A program made the translations under genes and the position numbers. From Acanthococcus lagerstroemiae (Eukaryota > Arthropoda > Insecta > Hemiptera > Eriococcidae): a stretch of DNA of 64,000 nt. Location of the stretch: positions 63,107,722 to 63,171,721 of the forward strand of contig CM063112.1 of NCBI GenBank assembly GCA_031841125.1, written 5' to 3'. Each line of letters begins with the position of its first letter. Positions within the stretch are counted from its first letter, which is position 1. This document shows, one piece after another, positions 54,460 to 64,000 of the stretch. The notes beneath the pieces were generated by a model. The model saw only the letters and a program-made list of their open reading frames with translations. It was not told the origin of the DNA and ran no database searches.

Positions 54460-55365
54460 GATGACGAACGAAAACGGCAGAAACAAAATTATTCGGAAGT
54501 CTGATAGGCTAAAAAATTGAATTTGGATATAAAAACGAAAAGTGCAAATTTTCGCGTTTAAAAATATCAAAATTTTTCCTCAGCCCAACGTGAGTGAAGT
54601 TTCAAATGGAGTTTTTTATATGTAATTAACATGGCAGTTCTATTATGATACAGTTATTCTTATCTAAATATTTATAAATGAACTATTTATTACTTGTGGG
54701 AAAGGAGCGCTAAATTCGTTTTTGATGCCATACTGACTGTAACCTCCAACCTAATGTTGCCATAAGGGGTTGTAACCTGCTCTATTTGATAGTATAAAAT
54801 TATGTTTATTTTTTTCTTGACCATTCATTTTACTTTTGATGTTCCAACATCACCCTTCCCTCGTAGCTTCACAGGGGGTTTCGACTTAAACGTGTGTAAA
54901 TGTACGAAATTCAAAGTTTTTTTTGCCGCTTTTCCATCCTAATATTTTGGTTAAGATACTCTTTGGTGCTACAGAGGAAGATGTTACGCAAGAAACAACA
55001 TCGAAAATGAAATAAACGGCTCAAAAATAAACCGGACAATGTAATTTAATTTAAGCTGTTCTATGGTATTTTATCAATTTTAGCAGGTCACAGGCCCCTA
55101 TGACAACATTAGGGGAGAGGCTGCAGTCGAAATGACATCAGAAACGAATTTAGCGATCCCTCCCCCGATGGATGTAAAGTGAATTTCGATCATATTAACA
55201 CATTTAGTTGAACATAATTGGATAATAATCAAACTACCATGTTGATTACATGTAAAGCTCCATTTGGAATTTCACGCGCGTTAGGCCAAATTCCACTTTA
55301 GAACCTTATCTGACTTTCAAATTGTAATTTGTTTCCGTTTCACTCTACTACTCATCTTTGATATT
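54460..55365. mobile_element. Large foldback element with about 300-bp imperfect arms
   Basis: The left arm (about 54460-54810) and right arm (about 55060-55365) are complementary: for example AAATGGAG, TGTAATTAACATGG, CGCTAAATTCGTTTTTGATG, CCTAATGTTGCCATAAGGGG on the left each have near matches in reverse on the right. Identity looks like 65-75%. Boundaries are approximate. Confidence 0.65.
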
Positions 55366-55961
55366 GAATGTGCTACATAAGTTATAGAATTATAATAATA
55401 AAATTTGACTATCACTTTTGAAGTGCATAACTTACAATTTTTGAGGTGTTTTGGAAAGGAAATGGGGCTATTTAACGTTATAGTCAGCTAAAATTGACCA
55501 AGAGAACAGAAATTTTTACGGTGAATTTTCACAACCACAATGATATTTGAGTGTGACACGGTGAAACTGATCAGTTCATTTTGGGCGAGCCAAGAATAAT
55601 CAATGTGAGTGAAATCAGTTTACTTTAAAAAAAATCTATCTCGTCAAATGTAAAGTTTTGATCATTCATATTACATTCTTAGGCTCAGGTAACCACTGTT
55701 TTTATAGAATAAATTTTCCTGACTCTTCCCGGCTTTCCGGACAAATTTTCCAAATTATCCCTGACATTTTTTTCAACTTATATTGTACACAGCTTTGAGA
55801 ATATTATGTAAAAGAAATAAGTCATTACGTTTTACGCTGACATTTATTTTTGAAAACTAGTGTGTACCTTTAATTCTCATTATTCCCAAAAATTTCCCTG
55901 ATTTTGATTAAAATTTAAGCAAATTCCTTACTTTTCCCGATTTTCCGGAAAGTGGCTACTC

Positions 55962-56918
55962 AAGGTGTTTACTAGATTTGGGAAACAAAATATCATGACT
56001 TTTCATGACATTTTTTCATAACTATCGTGGGGGATATAAAAAGGAAGTGGAAAGGAGGAGCAAAATCGACGCTTCGCGTTTCACCGGGGGCTCCACCTTA
56101 TGACCTCCCCACCCTATCACCCCCTTTTGATTAATTTTCAGGTAAACCAAAACCTGTATTGTGGAACTTTCATTTTGCACCTGATTTTCCAATAGGGGAA
56201 TACCTGAAATAAAGAGAATATTTTGAGAGTACAAGTGTACCCTACTTTTCAACTTTCATGGCAAAGCACAAAGCTTGGATTTTTTTAAAAAGAATCACCA
56301 GAATTATACTTGTTACATGCTTCAACATTTTTCCTTTAACGACATTACAATAATATGGATTTTAATACAACTGAGACATTCTTAAGCGAGTTGAAAAATG
56401 CCCATAGTTTTGCCCCTCTTTGTGGGTGGTTTGAACACGCAATCTTCGGAATTTATATAAGCATGCAGAAAAACAGGCAATATTCCATTTGTTTATAAAA
56501 CTAGTGATGAATGTGTTCCGCATCTAATAACTGACAGGAAAAATGAAAGGCTAACATTATTATGGATTGATTTGGAAAAATCAGTAATCACTTATTTTAT
56601 CAATAAATTTCTGAAGAATATAAGTAATAATAAGCTTGAAACAAACAACTTTAAAAAATATTTTTGGAAGAAATTATAAAATACATAATACCAACCCCCT
56701 ATCAATACAGAGCGTGCTGAACTTTCATGATAAATATTCACTCAGTATTTTTTTCTCATTAAATGAATAAAACTGATTTTTTGTTTTTTGGTAATGGAAA
56801 TATTGCGAACTATGACACGACGATATATCATGACTTTTTTTCGAGTTTTGGTTGAAATATCATGACTTTCATGACGCAATTTTTTGAAATTATGACTTTT
56901 CAGGCCAGTAGACACCCT
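55962..56918. mobile_element. Element with AGGTGTTTACTAG/CAGTAGACACCCT termini
   Basis: About 957 bp with ends related to the element at 43265; interior has repeated CATGACTTT motifs near both ends. The flanks share GCTAC. It lies directly beside another diverged TTTTCCGG-type inverted-repeat remnant at about 55690-55960. Confidence 0.5.
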
Positions 56919-56924
56919 GCTACC

Positions 56925-58259
56925 CCGCAAACTCTACAAATTTGGAAATAATTATTTTATTCTAGTACCTTCAACTGTCTAGGTCGTACAGTGCCCATTC
57001 CTCATTAATTTAGCTCTCACGAAGGGAAGGGGTCGCTACCATTTTACAAAAATTTACTCATTTTGGGCTTTCAGCTCACCAAATGCAGTGGTGTTATGCG
57101 AGTAGCGAATTTCAGCCGTAATACACTTTGAACATTGTGAACTAGTGGTTACAGTAACCGACCCCAGGGAAAATCAAGCGTTCAAATCTCCAAGAACACG
57201 TCTTTTTGTTTGTTTCCTCTGTCTTTTTTCATTACCTATACTTTTTGAAGCTGTTCGAAATTCAAGTTTGCCTAAATTTTTACGTGCAAGAACAATAAAT
57301 CCTTTCGTGCTTCGTTATTTTGTACACTTCACGCCAAATATCCTGCACTCCGTCACCTGACCTACTGGTTACGGAGAATTACATTTTCAACTCGATAGAA
57401 ATATTGGGCCCAATTTACGGCAAAATTTCCAGCGAAGTTGGTAGTTTCGCGACGCGAAATTGGCCCCTAAATATAAGACCAGTAATAGTGCCGCAGCCCC
57501 CGCAATAGAGTATGCGGGCTGTCGTCGAGCCGGATATTTATACGCGTCGTCGATGGGATAAAAAGCAGCAGCACTCGTTGCTAACGAGATTACCCTCTCA
57601 TCGAGGGTAAGTGTCACTTCCGCGTTGATTTATCAGATACCCAAATTACGGTCTATATTTCACATTCGTCATACAGCCGACGACCTCTCCGGCGTGTTCG
57701 ATCTACAATCCACCCTTTACAACCCTCGAGGTGGAGTAGAAATTATTTTCACGATTGAAAAAAAAAAATCCGTAGCGTGCGACGACGTGTTTTTCATTAT
57801 TTTCGATAATTTCGTTCGGCTTTTGGGAAAACGCCCGCGTTAACGAATTAATAAAGGGAAACTGCTAACCGGCAACACTCGTTGGTTATCCGATTACACC
57901 CCTTTCTCGCATTTTTAACGATTCTCTCTCGGATACATCGACTCGCCGTCGTAAATTTGCACCGTACTCGCTTCCGAACGAGCTGGCAGATAAAAAATGT
58001 CTCGTTGATGGTTACCAAGTGGGTGCACCTAGCGATGAAAATAGTCGACCGAGGAAGAATATACGATTCTGCGTATGAAGGAGGCCAATTGGCCAATAGC
58101 AGGCGCAGGTACATGGCCAGGACCATCGGGGTAGCTGCTCCTCCGGCGAGGAAAAATTTTAATTAAAAATGCTTCGAGATAACTAGTCTTACAGAATCAA
58201 ACAAGCCAGTAGCATGGAAGAATGCAGTCTTACAAGTTACGGAAAAATTTTTTAAGAAC
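56925..58259. other. Gene-free stretch with a GC-richer patch
   Basis: 57380-58140 is richer in CG than its surroundings. It includes TATTTATACGCGTCGTCG and a possible plus-strand donor GAGG|GTAAGT at 57606. It could be a promoter or 5' non-coding exon, but no coding sequence is convincing. Confidence 0.35.
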
Positions 58260-59030
58260 CGAAAGACGAGCCTTGGGAAGTTCTTCTTACGTCTGAGAGT
58301 GCCATAAAAGGTCTGAACGAGTCCTGAACTCCGCGGGTATTCAACAACTTGGGGAAGGTCGTGAAGAGTTTCAAACGTATCTCATATAGTGTCTTAAACA
58401 GAAGTGAAAACCTTCAAAAATCTTAACCAAGTCGAAAAGAGTTTTAATAGAATCTGAAAAAATCATAAAGAGTCTTAAGCTAGCCTTAGAAAGTCTACAA
58501 GTCCTGCAGGAGTCTTACAAAGTTCCATACAAGTCTGGAAGGAGTGCTGGATTTATCATTAGGCAGACTAAACTACAGTGTACGCCTCAAAGGACGGAAA
58601 ATTTCAATTTAGGAAAAAAACAACCGAAAAATTTTCGCGCGTTTTGCTTCCAATTACACTTATTTTCGTATTTTTTCCTTGTTCGACTCGGCGGTACGTA
58701 TACCGCGATGGTGGAAAAAATTTTAATCCATTCCTAAGAATCCTGGAGAATCTTCATGAGCTTTGAAGTGTGTCAGAAAGTTTTGCCAAGTCGTTTAAAG
58801 AAACGTGGAAACGTTATGAAATGTTTGATCGCGTCTTGAAAAGCCTCAGATCATCGAATCTAAGACGCATCCCAGATTAGAAAACTCGAATTCGGGTGCA
58901 TCTTAAATTCGAGAAAATACGGTAGAAGGAGTCGCAAACAAGTTTTGATCAATTTTCCCGCTCTTAAATAAGTCCGAGTCTAAAAACTTCATAAAGGACA
59001 AATGAAGTACATAAGTGTCTTAGCAATCTT
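58260..59030. repeat. Degenerate GAGTCTT/AAGTC repeat tract
   Basis: Same irregular motif family as the tract in the eya intron at 25580 (for example AGTCTTACAAGTT, GAGTTTTAATAGAATCTG), interrupted around 58560-58730. Confidence 0.6.
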
Positions 59031-59563
59031 AAGTACCTACTGCTCACGCGTCCGGAGGGAAAAATTATGGAATTATCTCACTGTCCAAAAACTGGAGTTG
59101 GGAGTCAAAGATCACGAAGTTTTGTTTCACACCCATTTCGGATAGTATTTTCATTCTCAAGATATAAATAGCCAGCAACGAGAAATTTTTTAAGTATTTC
59201 TCGCTTATCTACTCACTTATTTTCCATGCTAGGGCACAAAAGACAAAACGTTTCCAGATAATCAGGGAAGGACGATGAGATTAATGCTATTCAATTATCA
59301 CACATTCTGAGTAGCCCCTTCCAAGATTTATCTTGATCCGTTAAATGCTGACTGGAACGTGGAATGAAATGTAGAGAGCGCTGATGTAGCTACAAGCACT
59401 TTATACACAGGCACTCACACTAACAAACATCTGCAAGTAATTCGAGGTTTCAGCAACGATTTCTCGTATCCTTTTACACGGGGTACCAAAGATCAATCTC
59501 GTTTTACGAACAGGTCAGCAGTCATTTTGTTTTGACGGTCATTTTAATTTCCTATATCTGTGA

Positions 59564-59720
59564 CAACGGCGTAGCCAGGGGGCTCGAGGAAGTCTGGATA
59601 CCTCCTCTTTTGCAATTTCTTCAACTAATGGTTTTTCTAATTTTAGCACTCCTTCAAACACCCCCTCCTCATTGGTCAAAACTAGACCCCCCCTCAAACA
59701 ATAGGTTGGCAACACCACTG
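59564..59720. mobile_element. hAT-like MITE, GGCGTAGCC type
   Basis: 157 bp from CAACGGCGTAGCCAGGG to GGTTGGCAACACCACTG, flanked by exact 8-bp ATCTGTGA (59556-59563, 59721-59728). Confidence 0.82.
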
Positions 59721-59728
59721 ATCTGTGA

Positions 59729-60719
59729 TGTAGAGAATTTGTTTCAAGCAACGGCTATCCTCGATCAACACTGAGTTTACAATGCATATTTCTAATGGGA
59801 GCCCATTATCAAAAATAAGCCTATTGTATATTGCCGATGTCAGCTACTTCGATCCACACCAATACTGACTGGTGGGAATCAGGAAGATCCCGTAGCCGCC
59901 AATCGAAGGGTCCGGAAGAGGGCGAGCCCACCATCGGCATCCCACCAAAGCTGCGGCAGCAGAAGAATAATGACAGTAGCGGGAGAGAAAGGATGACGGA
60001 GAAAGGAGAAGCCCAGTGACACCTCGGCACCTGTGAGCGTCCCCTCCCGTTCTGAGGAGCGTCACTGGTAGGAGACCCTGGAACCTGATACCCGACTCAT
60101 CTGCTCGACCCACTTTGAGGAAGCGATAAAGATTTTGAGGCTGAAATCTTGTGGTAACCGTTTGACCATGGAAGCGGCCTCCTTTACTTGGAGCGAACCT
60201 CCCGTCATGGGTGTGTTGCTGAAGTGGCGGGCGGGGAAGGAAGATGAAAGCCGATAGGGAAGTGTTGTGAAATCGAAGGAGACAATAAACAAATCAAAAG
60301 CAGACAGAGATAACGGCTGACTGACTGGACAACAGACAGACAGAATAGTTGCATGTAGCTTTAAGGCTGTAAATATTTCATAAACAATATGTAGTTTAAA
60401 ATGTGAGCTGTCCTTCCTGCCCCGCGGTAAACCTACTCAAGGTATTTAAGGCAGTGGAGAGGACACGGTCAATTTTTATTTCAATGTACATAGTACAATA
60501 CATGGAGCCACCAGAGAAAGTTCCGGACTGGTGGCCGGGTGGGGCCTTAGCCCCCTCGCGAGTGAAAAAAAGCTACTTCGATTCCGAGTTTCAATAGGAA
60601 TCAGGTATTTGTGATTTAGGGGGGAGGCAATGGGGGAAGCTGCTCCTCGCAAAAAAATTATTAAAATCAGATATTAAGCTTCGCGATGACAACATTTTTC
60701 AGTTTCAAATGAGCCTGTG
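59729..60719. other. Gene-free stretch
   Basis: A GC-richer segment at 59840-60260 carries open frames on both strands without recognisable domains. Probably old repeat-derived sequence. Confidence 0.4.
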
Positions 60720-61340
60720 TTAGAGTATTTTCTAAAGTTTCAAAGAATCATGAACAATTTTGAAAGAGTCTTGAAAGTCATGATGAGTCTTCAAGAGTCA
60801 TAGCTGATTTTAAAGAAGTCTAGAAAAGTCTTACAGAATCTTGAACGACTTCTAGAGTACCTAAAACGAGTTTTGACAAGTTCCAAAGAATCTGAAAGAA
60901 ACTCAAGAAATCATAATCAAATTTTGAAGAGTTCTGATCAAATCTGGATGAGTTTTTAGCACATCCAGAAGAGTCATAAAGAGTCTTAGACGATCTTCGT
61001 GAATCTCAAAAAATATGAAAAAGTTTCAAGGAGCATCTACTTATGAATTCATTTTGCTGCGAGGTGTTAATAAGGTTCGAGTTAATTCTTGATAAAGTAC
61101 CACTTGTTCACTATCAAAATTGTATCCTGGCCTAGTCTTGAAAAGGCACGGAGAGTCTGTACACAAGTCTAGAACAAAGAGTAAGTTTTAAAGTAGAGCC
61201 TTAAAAAGTTTTCAATAAGACTGGAAGAGTTTTAAATGAGCACTGAAAGGTCTCAGTTAATTTCACGGAATCTTGTAAGAATTTTATACGATGTTTCGAA
61301 GAGCCATAATCAAGCCACAGAAAGGTCGTAGCAAATCACA
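60720..61340. repeat. Degenerate GAGTCTT/AAGTC repeat tract
   Basis: Irregular repeats such as AAGAGTCTTGAAAGTC, GATGAGTCTTCAAGAGTC and AAGAATCTGAAAG. Third large tract of this motif family in the window. Confidence 0.65.
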
Positions 61341-63389
61341 AACGAATTTTGAACACCAATTCAATTACGAGTACAAAGTCCATAATTTAAAAAGGTGAAC
61401 TACGGTACCTCACGTGCGATTTTATCATTCTGAATTGCTCAACAATAGACTAATTCAAATTTGACCAATAAATTGTGAGCAATACCTTTTATCTTCTTAC
61501 TGGTACAGGCGGCGACAATGGAGAGGCTGTAGGCGCGACTATCCCCCTGTACACGAACCCAAGGGGCAAAAGTACTGTTTCGCCCCTTAAAAACTGTTGT
61601 CATATTTACTCGTTTATCACTATTCTTCCGTTGTTGCACGTGTTATCAGTTATGTTTGAGGCACATTAGCGCTTTCCAGTAGCTAGCCGTAAAAAAAGAA
61701 TCAGCTATTTAAATTGGAAATGGTGACTATACACCATTTGAGAGGTCACGAGGAAGCGACCTAAAGCCAGTTATGAGGTCCCTTTTCCAGGACACTGAAG
61801 TATGGACACAGTCATACTTTCAATTTGGATAGCACGATGATTACCACGGTAACAAATCAGCCAATGATAAAAAATCGTGTATTGGTGGAAGAATTACTTT
61901 TCAGATAATCTACTCGTATTAGTCTTTTTTCTCTAGCACAACTTTTTAGAATTTTATATGCTTTTACTACTGGACATAGGCGCCAACTTGGCACTTTTTT
62001 TTGTGGGGGGGGGGCAATATTTTCAACTCAAAAATGGAAAAAGTACAACAAATTTTACCGTCAATGTTTAAATTTAACAAAAAAGAGAAAGAAGAGAAAA
62101 CTAATAAGTATAAAATCGATAATACCGAAATATCAGATGCCTCTCAATAAAATAATCAAAGAAAAAACCACGCTCCGACTGATTCTGCCCCCCCCCAATG
62201 TTTTCCATAAATCGACGCTTATGCTATACTGGATATACTTAAGCGAAAACCGTAAAGCTCCCCCCGTAACGGCCTCCCGTAACGCTCCTGCTACTATAAC
62301 GTCATACTAGTGAGTAAACTTGATCGAAAATTGTGTTTATACATTTCTATGGAAATTTATTTCTACCAGCCAGGGGTATACTTGAGCGAAAACCGTAACG
62401 CCCTCCTCGACGCCCCCCCCCCCGACACGAAGCCAGCGCTCTTTTGAGCATTACCTCAGACACGTCGGGGTTCTTTTCTCATTTCCAGCTCAATTCAGCT
62501 CACGGTTCTTTAGCTCTTCTTGGTGACAATTCAGTTCAGTGGTTGACATTTCCATTTTCTTCTAGCCATGGGTATACTTGAACGAAAAACATAATGCTCC
62601 CCCCCCCCAAATATGCTCTCCTGTCATGAATTCAGTGGTTAACACTTGCTGCGCCCTGCGCGACTACAGTCTGCAGTCGTGTTCTTAATAGAAGTTTCAA
62701 TGGAAATTTTTTCTATCAGGGCACGAAAGCACATAAAATGTTACACTACGTGTCTCTGTGGCAGACACGTTTTTTATTTTAGAAATTGCCGGTATTACAG
62801 GACTATTTTATGAAAATGAAGGTAAAATCATTTTACTTCGGTCTTTCTTCCACTAAAATACTTTGTAATTACAGAGAAGTCAGGGGAAAATTTATAAAAT
62901 TAAAATATAGCACAGCGAAAATGTAAAAAAGTAAAACTGACTAATGTTTACGGGTCTGTTTTTGCTGATTACTACATGTCGATACCAGAATTTCGCTCAC
63001 TGTTTTTTAGCTCTGTTTATTATAAAATAATATTCATCTCTTGTGTGAAAATAAAGTTTTCAACATGCGATCTTAAATTTACTAATCTCCCTTTCCCCCT
63101 CATACCACCACAAAAGAAAAGATTTCTGAACCCCTTGGCCATCCATTATGTAAGTTTTTGACCCCCCCCCACACATACACCCACAAAATGACATTCAACG
63201 TCTAGTTTACTAGGTCAAAAAACGAAGGAAGCTGAGAGAAATACGAAGTCCTGTTAACAGACTATCCAGTCTTTTCAAATTCATTGACTAATGGAAGAAA
63301 CCTAGAGAGATCTTAAGTCTCTGATCCTTCATCTTCGTTCTTAGCCCAATTTTTCTACTGGAAGTGGGAAAAGCGGAAGCTAGACTATT
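61341..63389. other. Gene-free stretch with short dispersed repeats
   Basis: Contains three partial repeats of GTATACTTGAACGAAAAACR-like sequence near 62230, 62378 and 62571, several C or G homopolymers, and no supported exon. Confidence 0.4.
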
Positions 63390-63397
63390 TAGTAAAC

Positions 63398-63633
63398 CAG
63401 GGACGTAAGGAAGAGTTTTCCTGGGGGGAGGGAGTGTTAAAGTCCCAACTGATTCAACTCAAAATTCCCAAGTATCAAAGCAAAAAAAAAAACCTTTTGA
63501 CTTGTTGGATTTTCCCAACTCTACCGAAATTTTCAAACTTCGTCCGACTGAAATGGTAAATTTTCCCAACTGCTGAGTAAAAAGTTCCTACAGATGGGAA
63601 GCTCTCCCCCATCCCCCTGTCGGTACGTCCCTG
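63398..63633. mobile_element. hAT-like MITE, CAGGGACGTA family, copy 2
   Basis: 236 bp between CAGGGACGTAAGG and CGGTACGTCCCTG. The flanks TAGTAAAC and TTGTAAAC match at 7 of 8 bases. Same family as the copy at 39159. Confidence 0.85.
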
Positions 63634-64000
63634 TTGTAAACACTACACTACAAGGAGAGTTTTCATCCATTAAATCTACGCTACAGTTTACTGGAGAGAT
63701 GCCCGCTCCTCCTCACGCCTGGTGATCCATTCCCATAAATCTTAAAAATATAAGAAATACGTTTTTTCCATCTAATGGGGTATGGTACACGAATCTCCCT
63801 ACTTGTACTCATTGAGAAAACCTAGCTTTGCCAAAGGTCACGGTGTATTCATTAGGGTGGTCGAATTTATTTTCGTTTGACCAAGCGGCGTTGTGCATTA
63901 TTGTTCTCGGTTCCTTCAGCAAGTAATCCAAATGCTGAAGCTAATTGAATTACTCGCATCAGTACGAAAGCACCCATAGGTGCAACCAGGAATTACCCCT

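Noticed and set aside
57387..58126. Minus-strand open frames of 76 and 92 codons in a CpG-richer patch, considered as an eya first exon
   Set aside because: No similarity to EYA N-termini, no donor in a compatible phase, and no conserved start.
59821..60300. Open frames of 60-90 codons on both strands in a GC-richer patch
   Set aside because: No domain, no splice context and low-complexity composition; cannot be supported as a gene.
61975..62225. Possible inverted-repeat element with GGCG-type ends around G and C runs
   Set aside because: The ends match only weakly and no target duplication is visible.

Overview
The window looks like nuclear DNA of an arthropod, most likely a hemipteran insect. 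It is AT-rich and intron-containing, with degenerate repeats and many small transposons. It carries an unmistakable eyes absent (eya) locus on the minus strand. The species cannot be read from the sequence.

Layout. 1-6560 is the end of a tandem array that continues off the left edge; its units come in lengths that fit two optional modules. 6691-10806 (minus) is a five-exon gene. I reconstruct it as a short N-terminal exon, three single-C2H2-finger exons and a long terminal exon with a fourth finger, a WRKY/GCM1-like zinc domain, a MULE transposase core and a SWIM finger. 11069-16893 is a nearly complete, young BEL/Pao LTR retrotransposon (169-bp LTRs, 5-bp target duplication), inserted about 270 bp upstream of that gene's start codon. 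21665-23720 (plus) is a small multi-exon gene for a putative secreted protein that I do not recognise. It is tail-to-tail with eya. 24087-33679 (minus) holds fourteen phase-compatible eya exons, including the complete C-terminal EYA phosphatase domain through its stop codon. An extra first exon with its own ATG (27815-27991) could start a 448-residue short isoform. The N-terminus of the long isoform was not found with confidence.

The right part (about 33.7-64 kb) has no confident protein-coding gene. It may be the upstream region or long 5' introns of eya. It holds 5'-truncated R1-clade non-LTR retrotransposon copies with clear target duplications, a degraded LINE, a mariner remnant, several hAT-like MITEs with 8-bp duplications, foldback elements and very old tandem repeats.

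The most interesting unit is the left end: a multi-zinc-finger/MULE gene, apparently lacking the third catalytic acid, immediately next to a modular array whose units contain long inverted repeats. This recalls Foldback-type Mutator elements, but only one arm is visible. All exon structures were read by eye from splice signals and reading phase; no alignment or transcript data were available.
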